A stretch of DNA of 54,218 nt, from contig JAUJOY010000009.1 in the NCBI GenBank assembly GCA_030447385.1, positions 1 to 54,218 on the forward strand. Reading direction: 5' to 3'. The notes beneath the pieces were generated by a model, which had not been told where the DNA came from, did no database searches, and saw only the letters and a program-made list of their open reading frames with translations. Source of the DNA: Mycobacteriales bacterium (lineage in GTDB: Bacteria > Actinomycetota > Actinomycetes > Mycobacteriales > SCTD01). This document shows, in pieces, positions 45,806-54,073 of this stretch (its first letter is position 1; each line of letters begins with the position of its first letter). The position numbers were made by a program, and so were the translations under genes.

Positions 45806-46856
45806 CGCCCTCGCTGTGCTGGCTGGCTGCTGCGCGCTGACCGCATGCGGCGGGAACAGCACGGAACGCAGCGAGCCGCAGCCGCTGCTGGTCGGGCTTG
45901 CCCGGCAGGCAGCAGCGGATTTCCTTGAGCGCTACGTGGACCCTGATGGCAGGGTGGTGCGCCGCGACCAGGGGGACGACACCGTCAGCGAGGGCCAGTC
46001 CTACGGGTTGCTGCTCGCCCAGGTGGCGGAGCGGCCCGACATCGAGCAGCGCATCAGTCAGTGGACGCAGCGGCTGCGCCGGCCGGACGGCCTGCTCTCC
46101 TTCCTCGCGGGCAGCGATGGCGCCGTGCTCGACCCCCAAGCCGCCAGTGATGGTGATCTCGTCGTGGCTTGGGCCTGGCGCCGCAGCGGCAGCGGGCCTG
46201 CTGGACCGCTTGCCGAGGCGGTCCTGCGGCAGGAGGTCGTAGAGCGAGGCGGGATGCGGTTGCTCTCCGCCGGCCCATGGGCCACCGGTGAACCGGCCAC
46301 GCTCAACCCGTCCTACTGGGTGCTTCCGGCCTACGAGATCCTGGCGCGAGAGGACCCGTCATGGCAGGGGTTGGCCAAAGACTCTGCGCGGGCGCTGGAC
46401 CGCCTCACGGGATCCGGTGCGCTCCTGCCCCCGGACTGGGCGCGGGCGGACGGTGCTGAGCTGTCACCCACTGCCGCGCCGAGCGGTGCTGTGCCTGAGC
46501 CGCGCTACGGCCTTGATGCTCAGCGCACGGTTGTTTGGCTCGCTGCGTCCTGCGACCCGAACGCGCGAGGCGCAGCGAGTGGCTGGTGGCCGTTGCTGCA
46601 GGACCCAGCGCGGTCCAAGGCGCTGGCCTTGAGCCTGGACGGTCGTGTGCTGGACGGCTCCGAGCACCCGCTGCCGCTGGTCGCTGCCGCGGCGGCGGCA
46701 CACGCCGCCGGTGCGCCGCAGGACCGCGACCGGCTGCTGGACCGGGCCGCGGCGCAGGATCGGCGCGTGCCGACCTACTACGGCGCGGCGTGGGTGGCGC
46801 TGGGACGGGCACTGCTGCAGACCGACTTGCTGCACCGGTGCGAGCGGCCCTCATGA
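45792..46856 (+). CDS. Glycoside hydrolase family 8 lipoprotein (BcsZ-like endo-beta-glucanase)
   Basis: 354 aa from TTG 45792 (GTG 45816 is possible). Lipoprotein signal RRSALAVLAGCCALTAC. GH8 signatures: DQGDDTVSEGQSYGLLLAQV with the proton-donor Glu, ASDGDLVVAWAWRRS with the conserved Asp, LNPSYWVLPAYEIL, and RYGLDAQRTVVWLAAS. BcsZ/CMCase enzymes of this family accompany cellulose synthases. Here the gene overlaps a GT39 gene upstream and a processive-type GT2 gene downstream (ATGA), a single operon. Confidence 0.9.
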   Translation: MLRRSALAVLAGCCALTACGGNSTERSEPQPLLVGLARQAAADFLERYVDPDGRVVRRDQGDDTVSEGQSYGLLLAQVAERPDIEQRISQWTQRLRRPDGLLSFLAGSDGAVLDPQAASDGDLVVAWAWRRSGSGPAGPLAEAVLRQEVVERGGMRLLSAGPWATGEPATLNPSYWVLPAYEILAREDPSWQGLAKDSARALDRLTGSGALLPPDWARADGAELSPTAAPSGAVPEPRYGLDAQRTVVWLAASCDPNARGAASGWWPLLQDPARSKALALSLDGRVLDGSEHPLPLVAAAAAAHAAGAPQDRDRLLDRAAAQDRRVPTYYGAAWVALGRALLQTDLLHRCERPS

Positions 46857-48151
46857 GCGACGTGGGCGGGGCCGTGCTGGCTGTGGTGCTGGCTGCTGTG
46901 TCACTGGGTCTGTTCGCCGTGGCCGTCAGCACGATGTGGTGGATGCTGCACGCCTGGCGGGACCCCGAGACGCTTGTCGAGACCGGCTTCGTGCAGGAGC
47001 CCGGTGAGCCCCAGCTGTCGTTCTCGCTGCTGGTGCCCGCGCGGCACGAGGAGGCTGTCCTCGAGCAGACGCTCGAGCAGCTGCGCCGCCTCGATCATCC
47101 CTCCTACGAGGTGCTTGCCATCGTGGGGCACGACGACCAGGGCACCGCTGACGTTGCGCGACGGGTGGCTGCCCGCGACGGGAAGGTACGTGTCGTCGTC
47201 GACCACAACTGGCCGAAGAACAAGCCGCTGGCGCTGAACACCGCCCTGGCGCACTGCCGCGGCGAGATCACCGGTGTGTTCGATGCCGAGGACGAAGTAG
47301 CCCCGCGGCTGCTGCGGGTAGTCGACGGTGTTTTTCGCGCCGAGCAGGCCGATGTGGTGCAGGGCGGGGTCCAGCTGGTCAACTTCCGTTCCTCCTGGTT
47401 CAGCCTGCGCAACTGCTTGGAGTACTTCTTCTACTTCCGCAGCAGGTTGCACCTTCAGGAGCGCCACGGGTTCATCCCGCTCGGCGGTAACACGGTCTTC
47501 ATCCGCACAGCGCTGCTGCGTCAGGTCGGCGGCTGGGACCCCACCTGTTTGGCCGAGGACTGCGAGATCGGTGTTCGCCTGTCCACCATGGGCAGGCGGA
47601 TCGCGGTCTGCTACGACGCGCATCTGGTCACGCGCGAAGAGACCCCCGACACGGTCGGCGCCCTGCTCAAGCAGCGCACCCGGTGGAACCAGGGGTTCCT
47701 GCAGGTCCTGCGCAAGGGCGACTGGCGGCAGTTGCCGACCCGGCGGCAGCGGTGGCTGGCCAGGTACACCCTCTGCCAGCCGTTCCTCCAGGCGTTTGCG
47801 GGCATCGCCATCCCGATCTCTGTGGCGACAGCGCTGTTCGCGGACGTGCCGATCGGGATCGCCATGCTCACCTTCCTGCCGGCGTTGCCGACCGTGGCGA
47901 TGGTGGTCTTCGAGCTGGTCGGCTTACGGGAGTTCTGCCGGGTGTACTACCTGCGACCGCAGTTCAGCGACTACGCCAAGCTGGTGCTAGGGACGCCGCC
48001 ATACCAGATCCTGCTGGCCGCGGCTGCACTGCGTGCGGTATGGCGGGAGGCGCGCGGGCACAGGGGCTGGGAGAAGACCTCGCACGCCGGTCTGCACCGA
48101 ACCGCCGCCAGTAGCACGGTGGCGGCCGGCACCGGACCCGCCCCGCGATGA
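46853..48151 (+). CDS. Membrane GT2, processive-type beta-glycan synthase candidate
   Basis: 432 aa. N-terminal TM (GAVLAVVLAAVSLGLFAVAV), GT-A domain with GHDDQGTAD, DAEDEVAPR (DxD-type), FIPLGGNTVFIRT, LAEDCEIGVRL (general base ED) and QRTRWNQGFLQVL (Q-x-x-R-W), the full D,D,ED,QxxRW set of polymerising enzymes. A C-terminal cluster of TM helices would form the export channel. No PilZ domain. With GH8 and GH6 in the same locus, a beta-1,4-glucan-like polymer is the best guess, though N-acetylglucosamine or mixed polymers are not excluded. Confidence 0.9.
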   Translation: MSDVGGAVLAVVLAAVSLGLFAVAVSTMWWMLHAWRDPETLVETGFVQEPGEPQLSFSLLVPARHEEAVLEQTLEQLRRLDHPSYEVLAIVGHDDQGTADVARRVAARDGKVRVVVDHNWPKNKPLALNTALAHCRGEITGVFDAEDEVAPRLLRVVDGVFRAEQADVVQGGVQLVNFRSSWFSLRNCLEYFFYFRSRLHLQERHGFIPLGGNTVFIRTALLRQVGGWDPTCLAEDCEIGVRLSTMGRRIAVCYDAHLVTREETPDTVGALLKQRTRWNQGFLQVLRKGDWRQLPTRRQRWLARYTLCQPFLQAFAGIAIPISVATALFADVPIGIAMLTFLPALPTVAMVVFELVGLREFCRVYYLRPQFSDYAKLVLGTPPYQILLAAAALRAVWREARGHRGWEKTSHAGLHRTAASSTVAAGTGPAPR

Positions 48152-48188
48152 CGACGACGTCCCGGCGGCCGACACCCAAGGAGCATCG

Positions 48189-48515
48189 ATGGACGGTGAC
48201 CGCGCCCGGCCGCAGTTCGCCGTCGTCCTGCGGGGCTACGACCGGCATCAGGTCGATGACTACGTGGCCAGGCTACTTGAGGATCTCGGGGAGGCCGAGC
48301 AACGGGCTCGGGTGGCTGAAAGGTCCGCCGGATCGGATGCAGGCAGGCTGCGGCAGGAGGCCGAGCAGCTGCTTCGGCGTTCCCGCCAGCACGCAGAGGA
48401 CCAGGCCGAGCAGGTCCTCGCACAAGCGCGGGCCGATGCCGAGCGCATCGTGGCCTCCGCCCGGGAGGACGCCCGGCATGCACGCGAACTGCGCGTTGAT
48501 CGAGCAGATGAGTGA
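48189..48515 (+). CDS. DivIVA-domain coiled-coil protein
   Basis: 108 aa. Short N-terminal DivIVA-type membrane-targeting segment (FAVVLRGYDRHQVDDYVARL), then an uninterrupted Glu/Arg/Ala coiled coil to the end. Much shorter than Wag31, so probably a local scaffold that could place the glycan-synthesis complex at poles or septa, as DivIVA does for cellulose-like synthesis in streptomycetes (inference). ATG 48189. Confidence 0.85.
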   Translation: MDGDRARPQFAVVLRGYDRHQVDDYVARLLEDLGEAEQRARVAERSAGSDAGRLRQEAEQLLRRSRQHAEDQAEQVLAQARADAERIVASAREDARHARELRVDRADE

Positions 48516-48566
48516 CGTGCTACGCGCGGACACCCGCAACTGCCCGGCGGCCGTGACAGTGACGTC

Positions 48567-49439
48567 GTGACCGGCGCGCAGCCCGCTGCGGACTTGTGTG
48601 TCGCCGGCCGCTACCGGCTCGCCCCCCACGGGCCAGGACGCGGCCAGCCCGCTCATGACGAGCTGCTCGACCGGCCGGTGCGCCTGCTGGCCGTCCCGGG
48701 CTTATCGGCCGGCGACTCGGTGGCGGTCCGGGAGGCGGCCCGGACCCGCCTGCGCGCCGTCGAGCGGTTGTCCAACGCCGGTGTGGTTCCCGTGATCGAC
48801 GTGGTACGGGCCGGCGCCACCTGGGCCGTCGTCCCACCGGCGCCCGGGTGCCCGCTCCCCGAAGTCCCCGACACGGGCGGTGCCGCGCTTGGTGAGCACG
48901 CCGCTGACGACCTGTTGCGGGCGCTGGCTGCGCTGCACGAGCAGGGCCTGCCACACCGGGAGCTCTCAGCGTCCGCCTGCCTGCTCACTGAGAACGGCGC
49001 CCTCCTGGACGTGCCTGCGCTCGGCCCTGTCACCGGTGCACCCGCCACCCTGATGCGCACAGACCTCGACCGTCTAGCCGACATCGTCAGCGACCTGTGT
49101 CCAGAGCGTGCCAGCCGCCTGGGGCACCTGGTTGAGCTGCTCAACGACCCCTCGGTTCCGGACGCGGCCGAGGTCCTGCGCCGCTGGTCGGGTCCCGCCC
49201 AGGCTCGGCTGCCGGACCACCCACCGACCGCCGAGCTGGACATGCGGGCGATCAGCAGCACCATGCGCGGTGTGGTTCCTGACAGGGCCTGCCCGAACTG
49301 GGAGGCCGCCGACGGAGCGCATGGCGCGCCAAGGCGCACCGCCATGGTAGGTCGCGCGCGCGCCGTCGTCGAGAGCGTCGTTCTGCTCCTGATCTCCGTG
49401 GCGGCCGCGCTGCTGCTGGTTAACCTGCTCCTGGAGTAA
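48567..49439 (+). CDS. Membrane-anchored protein-kinase-like pseudokinase
   Basis: 290 aa from GTG 48567. Lays out like a Ser/Thr kinase: CVAGRYRLAPHGPGRGQ (degenerate P-loop), DRPVRLLAVPG in place of the VAxK strand (Lys lost), ALAALHEQGLPHRELSASAC instead of HRDxxxxN, and ALLDVPALGPV instead of DFG. All catalytic residues are missing, so it cannot phosphorylate. A basic linker and a single C-terminal TM (VESVVLLLISVAAALLLVNL) follow. Probably a scaffold or sensor in the glycan locus. Similar pseudokinases occur beside MviN in actinobacteria. Confidence 0.75.
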   Translation: MTGAQPAADLCVAGRYRLAPHGPGRGQPAHDELLDRPVRLLAVPGLSAGDSVAVREAARTRLRAVERLSNAGVVPVIDVVRAGATWAVVPPAPGCPLPEVPDTGGAALGEHAADDLLRALAALHEQGLPHRELSASACLLTENGALLDVPALGPVTGAPATLMRTDLDRLADIVSDLCPERASRLGHLVELLNDPSVPDAAEVLRRWSGPAQARLPDHPPTAELDMRAISSTMRGVVPDRACPNWEAADGAHGAPRRTAMVGRARAVVESVVLLLISVAAALLLVNLLLE

Positions 49440-49552
49440 CGCCGCGCCCCCGGGCAAAAGCCGCGGAGCGGGCCACCGTCTGCCTCGTGCCGGACCCCCG
49501 TTTCGGCGGGCGCACCGCTGCCGCAGGCTGAGGAAACGAATCGAGCGCTCCA

Positions 49553-51181
49553 GTGTTCCGGCGTCACTGCCGACACAGCGGCATGCGATCCATGCCCCCC
49601 CGCTCCCGCGCTGCAGCGATGTTGACCTCAACGGCCTGCCTCACCGCGGTCCTTGCCGTGCTGCCGGCGATGTCAGCATCCGCGGACGCCGCACTTGAGA
49701 TGGAGTCCGCCGCGCTCACCACCGGAGCCGGAACCACCTACGCCGACTCCACTGCCTCTGCAGCTCGCGCCCTGCTCATATGGTCCAACGGGACAGCTTC
49801 GGCGGCGTGGGCCACACCTACCACCACGCACGTGGTGGTGCGTGCGCGAGGCGACCAGTGCAAGGGCGCCCCGCGGCTTGAGCTGCGGGTGGACGGGGTC
49901 AGCCAGTCCACGACGTCGGTGAGCGCGACCAGCTGGACCGACTACGTCACCGCGGTACAACTGCCCTCCGGTACCCACCAGATCTCCGTCACCTATTCAA
50001 ACGACTACCGCGCCAACCGCTGCGACCGGAACCTGCGTGTCGACCGCATCACCGCCATCGCCGCATCGACGGCCTCCCCGTCCCCGTCAACGTCACCCTC
50101 CCCAAGCCCATCAGCGTCCCCGGTCACCTCACCGTCAGCGACCACGTCAGTCTCCCCCACCACCTCACCCTCCGCGACTACGTCACCGTCCCCGACCACG
50201 TCAGTCTCCCCCACCACCTCACCCTCCGCGACCACGTCACCGTCCCCGACCACGTCAGTCTCCCCCACCACGTCACCGTCACCGGACAGCGGCAGCGTGA
50301 ATGTGCTGTCAGGGGCCAGGCTCTACGTGGACCCGGCTTCGTCGGCTGCGCATGCCGCTGCTGGCCTGCGCAGCACCGACCCCACACGTGCGGCCCTGCT
50401 CGACAAGATCGCCGGGCAGTCGCAGGCCGACTGGATCGGCGACTGGGTGGCTGCGTCAGAGCTCGCGACCGTGGTCGATCGGCGTGTCGACGCCATCACC
50501 GCTGCCGGTGCGCTGCCGGTGCTCGTCGCCTACGCCATTCCTAGCCGTGACTGTGGCGGTTACTCCGCTGGCGGGATCGGGACGCCGGAGGGCTACCGGA
50601 CGTGGGTGCGCGAGTTCGCCAAGGGGCTCGGGGGTCGCCGCAGCGTCGTCGTGCTCGAGCCGGACTCGCTGGCCTCGATCAGTTGCTTGTCGGCAGAGAT
50701 GCAACAGACGCGGCTGGCCCTGCTCACCGATGCGGTCGCCGTCTTGACGGCCAGCGGTGCTCAGGTCTACCTCGACGCCGGGCACTCCGCCTGGGTGCCC
50801 GTAGAGACCATGGCTGCCCGCCTGACCGCCGCCGGAATCTCGGGCGCCCGCGGGTTCGCCCTCAACGTGTCGAACTTCCGCCTCACGTCCGACGAAGTCA
50901 GCTACGGCCGCTCTCTCTCACAGCGGCTCAACGGCAAGTCGTTCGTCGTCGACACCAGCCGCAACGGCCTGGGCCCGGCGAGCGGCACCGACGCCTGGTG
51001 CAACCCGTCGGGGCGGGCGCTGGGCGTCCGGCCGAACGTCGCCACCCAACTCGTCGAGGTGGACGCCTACCTCTGGATCAAGCGACCGGGAGAGTCCGAC
51101 GGCACCTGCAACGGTGGTCCCACGGCCGGCGCGTGGTGGACCGACTACGCCGTCGGCCTCAGCGAACGGGCAGCCTGGTAG
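49553..51181 (+). CDS. Secreted CBM - linker - GH6 cellulase
   Basis: Up to 542 aa; ATG 49583 is a likely alternative start. Signal peptide (STACLTAVLAVLPAMSASADA), then a jelly-roll carbohydrate-binding module of the CBM36/60 type at about 45-165 (ALTTGAGTTYADSTASAARA, VVVRARGDQCKGAPRLELRV, YSNDYRANRCDRNLRVDRIT). A Ser/Thr/Pro linker at about 170-245 leads to a complete GH6 domain: IPSRDCGGYSAGG (catalytic acid), VVLEPDSLASISC, YLDAGHSAW, ALNVSNF, WCNPSGRALG, KRPGESDG. Should cleave beta-1,4-glucan outside the cell. Streptomyces pairs a GH6 (CslZ) with its cellulose-like synthase. Confidence 0.93.
   Translation: MFRRHCRHSGMRSMPPRSRAAAMLTSTACLTAVLAVLPAMSASADAALEMESAALTTGAGTTYADSTASAARALLIWSNGTASAAWATPTTTHVVVRARGDQCKGAPRLELRVDGVSQSTTSVSATSWTDYVTAVQLPSGTHQISVTYSNDYRANRCDRNLRVDRITAIAASTASPSPSTSPSPSPSASPVTSPSATTSVSPTTSPSATTSPSPTTSVSPTTSPSATTSPSPTTSVSPTTSPSPDSGSVNVLSGARLYVDPASSAAHAAAGLRSTDPTRAALLDKIAGQSQADWIGDWVAASELATVVDRRVDAITAAGALPVLVAYAIPSRDCGGYSAGGIGTPEGYRTWVREFAKGLGGRRSVVVLEPDSLASISCLSAEMQQTRLALLTDAVAVLTASGAQVYLDAGHSAWVPVETMAARLTAAGISGARGFALNVSNFRLTSDEVSYGRSLSQRLNGKSFVVDTSRNGLGPASGTDAWCNPSGRALGVRPNVATQLVEVDAYLWIKRPGESDGTCNGGPTAGAWWTDYAVGLSERAAW
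50141..50275 (+). repeat. 54-bp tandem repeats in GH6 linker
   Basis: Units begin at 50141, 50195 and 50249 (the last partial), encoding an 18-residue Ser/Thr/Pro block (TTSVSPTTSPSATTSPSP). Near-identical copies keep frame and set linker length between CBM and GH6. Confidence 0.9.
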
Positions 51182-51473
51182 CCAGCGCCTGCCACCCCAC
51201 CGCCCCGCCGAGCCCTCCAGATCCCGCTTAGAATGCCGCCGGTCAGCAAGGGCCCTCCGCCAGCCCAGCATCGGGTTCCACCATGACAGCACCGGCGGAC
51301 CGTCCGATGCCGGTAATGGGCTGGAGGATGCCGACCGCAGGTCTTCCCGAGTTGCGTCAAGCGGCGTGGTGTACGACGGCCGCGACGATGAGCGTGTCGT
51401 GAGGACGTAGAAGACGGCCACCGCGTGATCCTTCAGAAGACCTCTCATAGTCGCCCTGAAGGAGAACCAGACG
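51182..51473. other. Gap downstream of GH6 gene
   Basis: No gene supported. No strong terminator hairpin was seen in the first 100 nt. The sequence is probably decayed DNA leading to the IS256 fragment. Confidence 0.35.
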
Positions 51474-51592
51474 ATGACCGTCCCGGCCAGTATCGACCCC
51501 TACGCTGTCGTGGATCGAACAGATCGACCGTGCCGAACCTGACCTTCTACCGGTGATGTTGAAGACGTTCGTCCAGGCTCTGATAGGTGAGG
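51474..51592 (+). mobile_element. IS256-family transposase, N-terminal fragment
   Basis: ATG 51474 reads MTVPASIDPYAVV. After a one-base shift it continues IEQIDRAEPDLLPVMLKTFV and QALI, the standard opening of IS256-type transposases (EQIDRAxPDLLxxMLKTFxxALM). The fragment stops abruptly at about 51592, where unrelated GAF-type sequence begins. Same orientation as the C-terminal fragment at 41.0-41.4 kb. Confidence 0.75.
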
Positions 51593-51614
51593 GAGCTCGT
51601 CTCAGCCTGTCATG

Positions 51615-51742
51615 CCGCTCAGCTGAGGTCGAGCTCGCCCGCGCCGAACAGCACCCTCACGTGCAGACCGAGCGGTGGCCGTAGTTCGCCGCCGCCGCGG
51701 TCGAGGCCGGGTTCGCCTCTGTGCATGGCCTGCGCCGGCTCA
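51615..51742 (+). pseudogene. GAF-domain fragment with TAG
   Basis: Frame reads EVELARAEQQHPHVQTERWP, then TAG (51682-51684), then FAAAAVEAGFASVHGL. ERWPxFAxxAxEAGFxSVHALP is a hallmark of GAF-ANTAR type GAF domains. The stop replaces one residue and the flanks are missing. After it, an open frame to 51975 (LASIRRVAPELLITAKTPRW, GAVIDNGGVRWTAEQVGERV) is unrecognised and of doubtful status. Confidence 0.55.
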
Positions 51743-52187
51743 AGCTCGCGTCGATCCGCCGGGTCGCCCCCGAGCTCCTGATCACCGCCAAGACACCACG
51801 GTGGACACCCGCAGATGGACCCTACCGGCCGTACGCCAGCGGGGCGGTGATCGACAACGGTGGCGTCCGCTGGACGGCCGAGCAAGTGGGCGAGCGGGTC
51901 GCCGAGCTGTTCGGGCACCGGCATGGAGCGAGCCGGTGGCGCAGAACGGCATGGCCCGGCTGCGGTTCACCATGACGACACGGCCAGGGCGAGGGCCGGA
52001 GCATTCCGGCCAAACGCTGTTGGGCCCGCGCCTCCGCCGCTGATATAGCTCGGGGTGGCTGCCGTACCCACACCTCCGGAGGTGCGAGGAAGGGACCGTC
52101 AGGTTCCTCAACGTGAAGGTCGGCGTTGGAGCGCTGTGCCTTCCGGCACCCCCGGAGGTGGGTTTCGTGCCTGTTCATGCTGCCCCA
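51743..52187. other. Region upstream of IS110 transposase, with paired palindromes
   Basis: Two related palindromes, CACCTCCGGAGGTG (52071-52084) and CACCCCCGGAGGTG (52147-52160), 76 bp apart, lie just upstream of the transposase. In the IS110 group this side of the element can encode the bridge RNA, so 52030-52190 is a candidate non-coding end. No protein gene recognised. Confidence 0.45.
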
Positions 52188-52779
52188 GTGACGTCCTTGA
52201 CGATCGTGGTGGCGATCGATGTGGGCAAGAACGAGTTCGCGGTGTCGGTCACCGACGCTGCTCGCCACCGGCTGCTCAGGCCGCTGCTCGGGTGCCCGAT
52301 GACCTCGCCGTCGCTGCACGAGGTGCTCGGCAAGATCAGATGGCTGCTGCCGAGCGGTGCGGCGGTCAAGGTGGGGATCGAGGCGGCGGGGCACTACCAC
52401 CTGTCACTGCTCCGCGTGGCGGCGTGGCCGGCAGGCTGGGAGCTGCTCGAGCTCAACCCCGCTCATGTCACTGAGCAGCGCAAGGTGCTCGGCAAGCGCA
52501 CCCTCAAGACCGACGCGATTGACCTGGAGGCGATGACCGAGCTGCTGCTGGCCGGTCGTGGGCTGCCGATCACCGCGCGGGAGTCGGTGCTGGTCGAGCT
52601 GGCAGCGTGGTCAGCGCATCGGACCCGGCGGGTCCAGACCCGCAGCGCCACGAAGAACCAGCTGCTCGGGCAGCTCGACCGCAGCTTTCCCGGACTGACC
52701 TTGGCACTGCCCGACGTGCTCGGCACCAAGATCGGCCGGCTGGTCGCGGCCGAGTTCGCCGACCCGACCCGGCTGGTGG
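52188..52779 (+). mobile_element. IS110-family transposase, truncated after the DEDD domain
   Basis: From GTG 52188: LTIVVAIDVGKNEFAVSVTD (first catalytic Asp), VKVGIEAAGHYHLSLLRVA (Glu), TLKTDAIDLEAMTELLLAG (Asp pair), WSAHRTRRVQTRSATKNQLL. Normal IS110 enzymes continue through a C-terminal transposase-20 domain with the catalytic Ser. Here the protein ends at EFADPTRLV, where it meets an IS21 remnant on the other strand. Inactive. GTG 52113 is an earlier possible start. Confidence 0.88.
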
Positions 52780-53205
52780 TCAGAGTTCGTGGGCGGCGGA
52801 CTGGATCCGGTCGATCGCGGACTGCGCGAGCAGCGGGTCGGCCATCAGCGCAAGCCATTCGATCGGTTCGCGGTTGCTGGTCACGACGGTGGCGGCGGAG
52901 CGGTGCCGCTCGACGATCAACTCGTAGATGTCGGCGGTGTCCAGGGCGTCGAGGTTCTGCAGCGCGAAGTCGTCGACGAGGAGCAGGTCGACGCGCAGCA
53001 GCTTGCGTATCTCGGCTTCGTGGCTGTTGTCCAGCCGGCTGGCGCGCAGCCGCTTGAGGAGCCGGTCGCAGCGTTCGAAGTGGACGCTGAAGCGGCGTCG
53101 GACGGGGCGGCGTGCCCCAACCCGCGGCGGGCCAGCAGCTCATGCACCTTCACGACCGTCAGCTGCTCGGTCTTGAGCCGCGTCTCGATCTGCTCTTCTG
53201 GGCGA
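52780..53205 (-). mobile_element. IS21-family remnant: istA fragment joined to istB fragment
   Basis: Minus strand. First IETRLKTEQLTVVKVHELLA then RRGLG (IstA, region before its DDE core), then directly RRFSVHFERCDRLLKRLRAS, RLDNSHEAEIRKLLRVDLLL, VDDFALQNLDALDTADIYEL, TSNREPIEWLALMADPLLAQ, SAIDRIQSAAHEL and TGA. The latter is the C-terminal half of the IstB AAA+ helper with Walker B (VDDF) and sensor (TSNR). Most of istA and the Walker A part of istB are deleted. Confidence 0.85.
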
Positions 53206-53469
53206 CCAGCAGACCCCAGGCCTGTCCGCGACCGTCCGCCCTATGCGGCCGGACCCTCTCCACCCTTGAAGGCCATTACGGGCCGGCGTGACGTACGACT
53301 CTAACGTGAAGGCAAGCGCGATCAGCGCACAGACGATGACTGGAACACCGAGCTGGCTCAGCAGCGCCACAAGCAACTTGGTGAAGTCGGGGATGTCCGC
53401 AATCGACTGTTCGATGTCGCGGGAAATGGTACTCCCGGATCCATCGTCTAGCTCAGGCTTACCGCACAT
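53206..53469 (-). CDS. Putative small membrane protein, 3' end disrupted
   Basis: From ATG 53469: MCGKPELDDGSGSTISRDIE, QSIADIPDFTKLLVALLSQL, GVPVIVCALIALAFTLESYV. One clear TM helix follows an acidic N-terminus. The open frame continues into the IS21 remnant to 53140, so the native C-terminus is probably lost. Base composition is less GC-rich than the rest of the window. Family unknown. Confidence 0.35.
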
Positions 53470-54073
53470 CAGCTTGGTCTTTGCCCCGAAGAGCTACTCG
53501 AAAGAAGAGCCCAAACAAGTAATGTCCGAAGACTATCACCAGCAACATACTTATCTGGCATTCCTAGGACCTCCTTCAAGGCTGCATGCCTCATGGGTGT
53601 CATGGGGCAGGGCTACACGCGCTGTCGCTGCCGCCACCGGTGGCGAAGAGGTTCCAGAAGGGCCTGGTAAGGAGCCCAAGCCGCAGCCGCTGGCACTACG
53701 GGTGGCCCGGGCCGCGAGTCAGTGCCCGCGAGATGAAGCTCCCAGAAGGATCCGCCATTGCCAACGCCACGTGGACGGAGCGGGACTTCACCGACGTCGA
53801 CCGCGACGTATGGATGGCCGCGGGGTACGGCACCACGTCGCAGATCTGAGCCATGCGTGCGCGTTGGGGGTGATTCCGCCATGCTCGTCATCGAGGTGCA
53901 TGGCAGGAAGGCGGGTCCTGGCTTCGTAGCAGCGAGCGCCGTCTTATCCCGTCTGCGCAAGGGGGCGTCGAGGTCGCATAGCGGGCTCACGCTTGAGCCG
54001 CGCTCAGCCGAAGGCGCGACGCGCGGCAGAAGCGGGCGTCCGAACGATGAGTTTGCTGCGCCGGGCTGCCACA
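53470..54073. other. AT-richer region without an assignable gene
   Basis: 53470-53580 is the most AT-rich DNA of the window. An open frame 53586-53849 (plus) ends MKLPEGSAIANATWTERDFT, DVDRDVWMAAGYGTTSQI and is not recognised. No RNA gene was seen. Confidence 0.4.
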
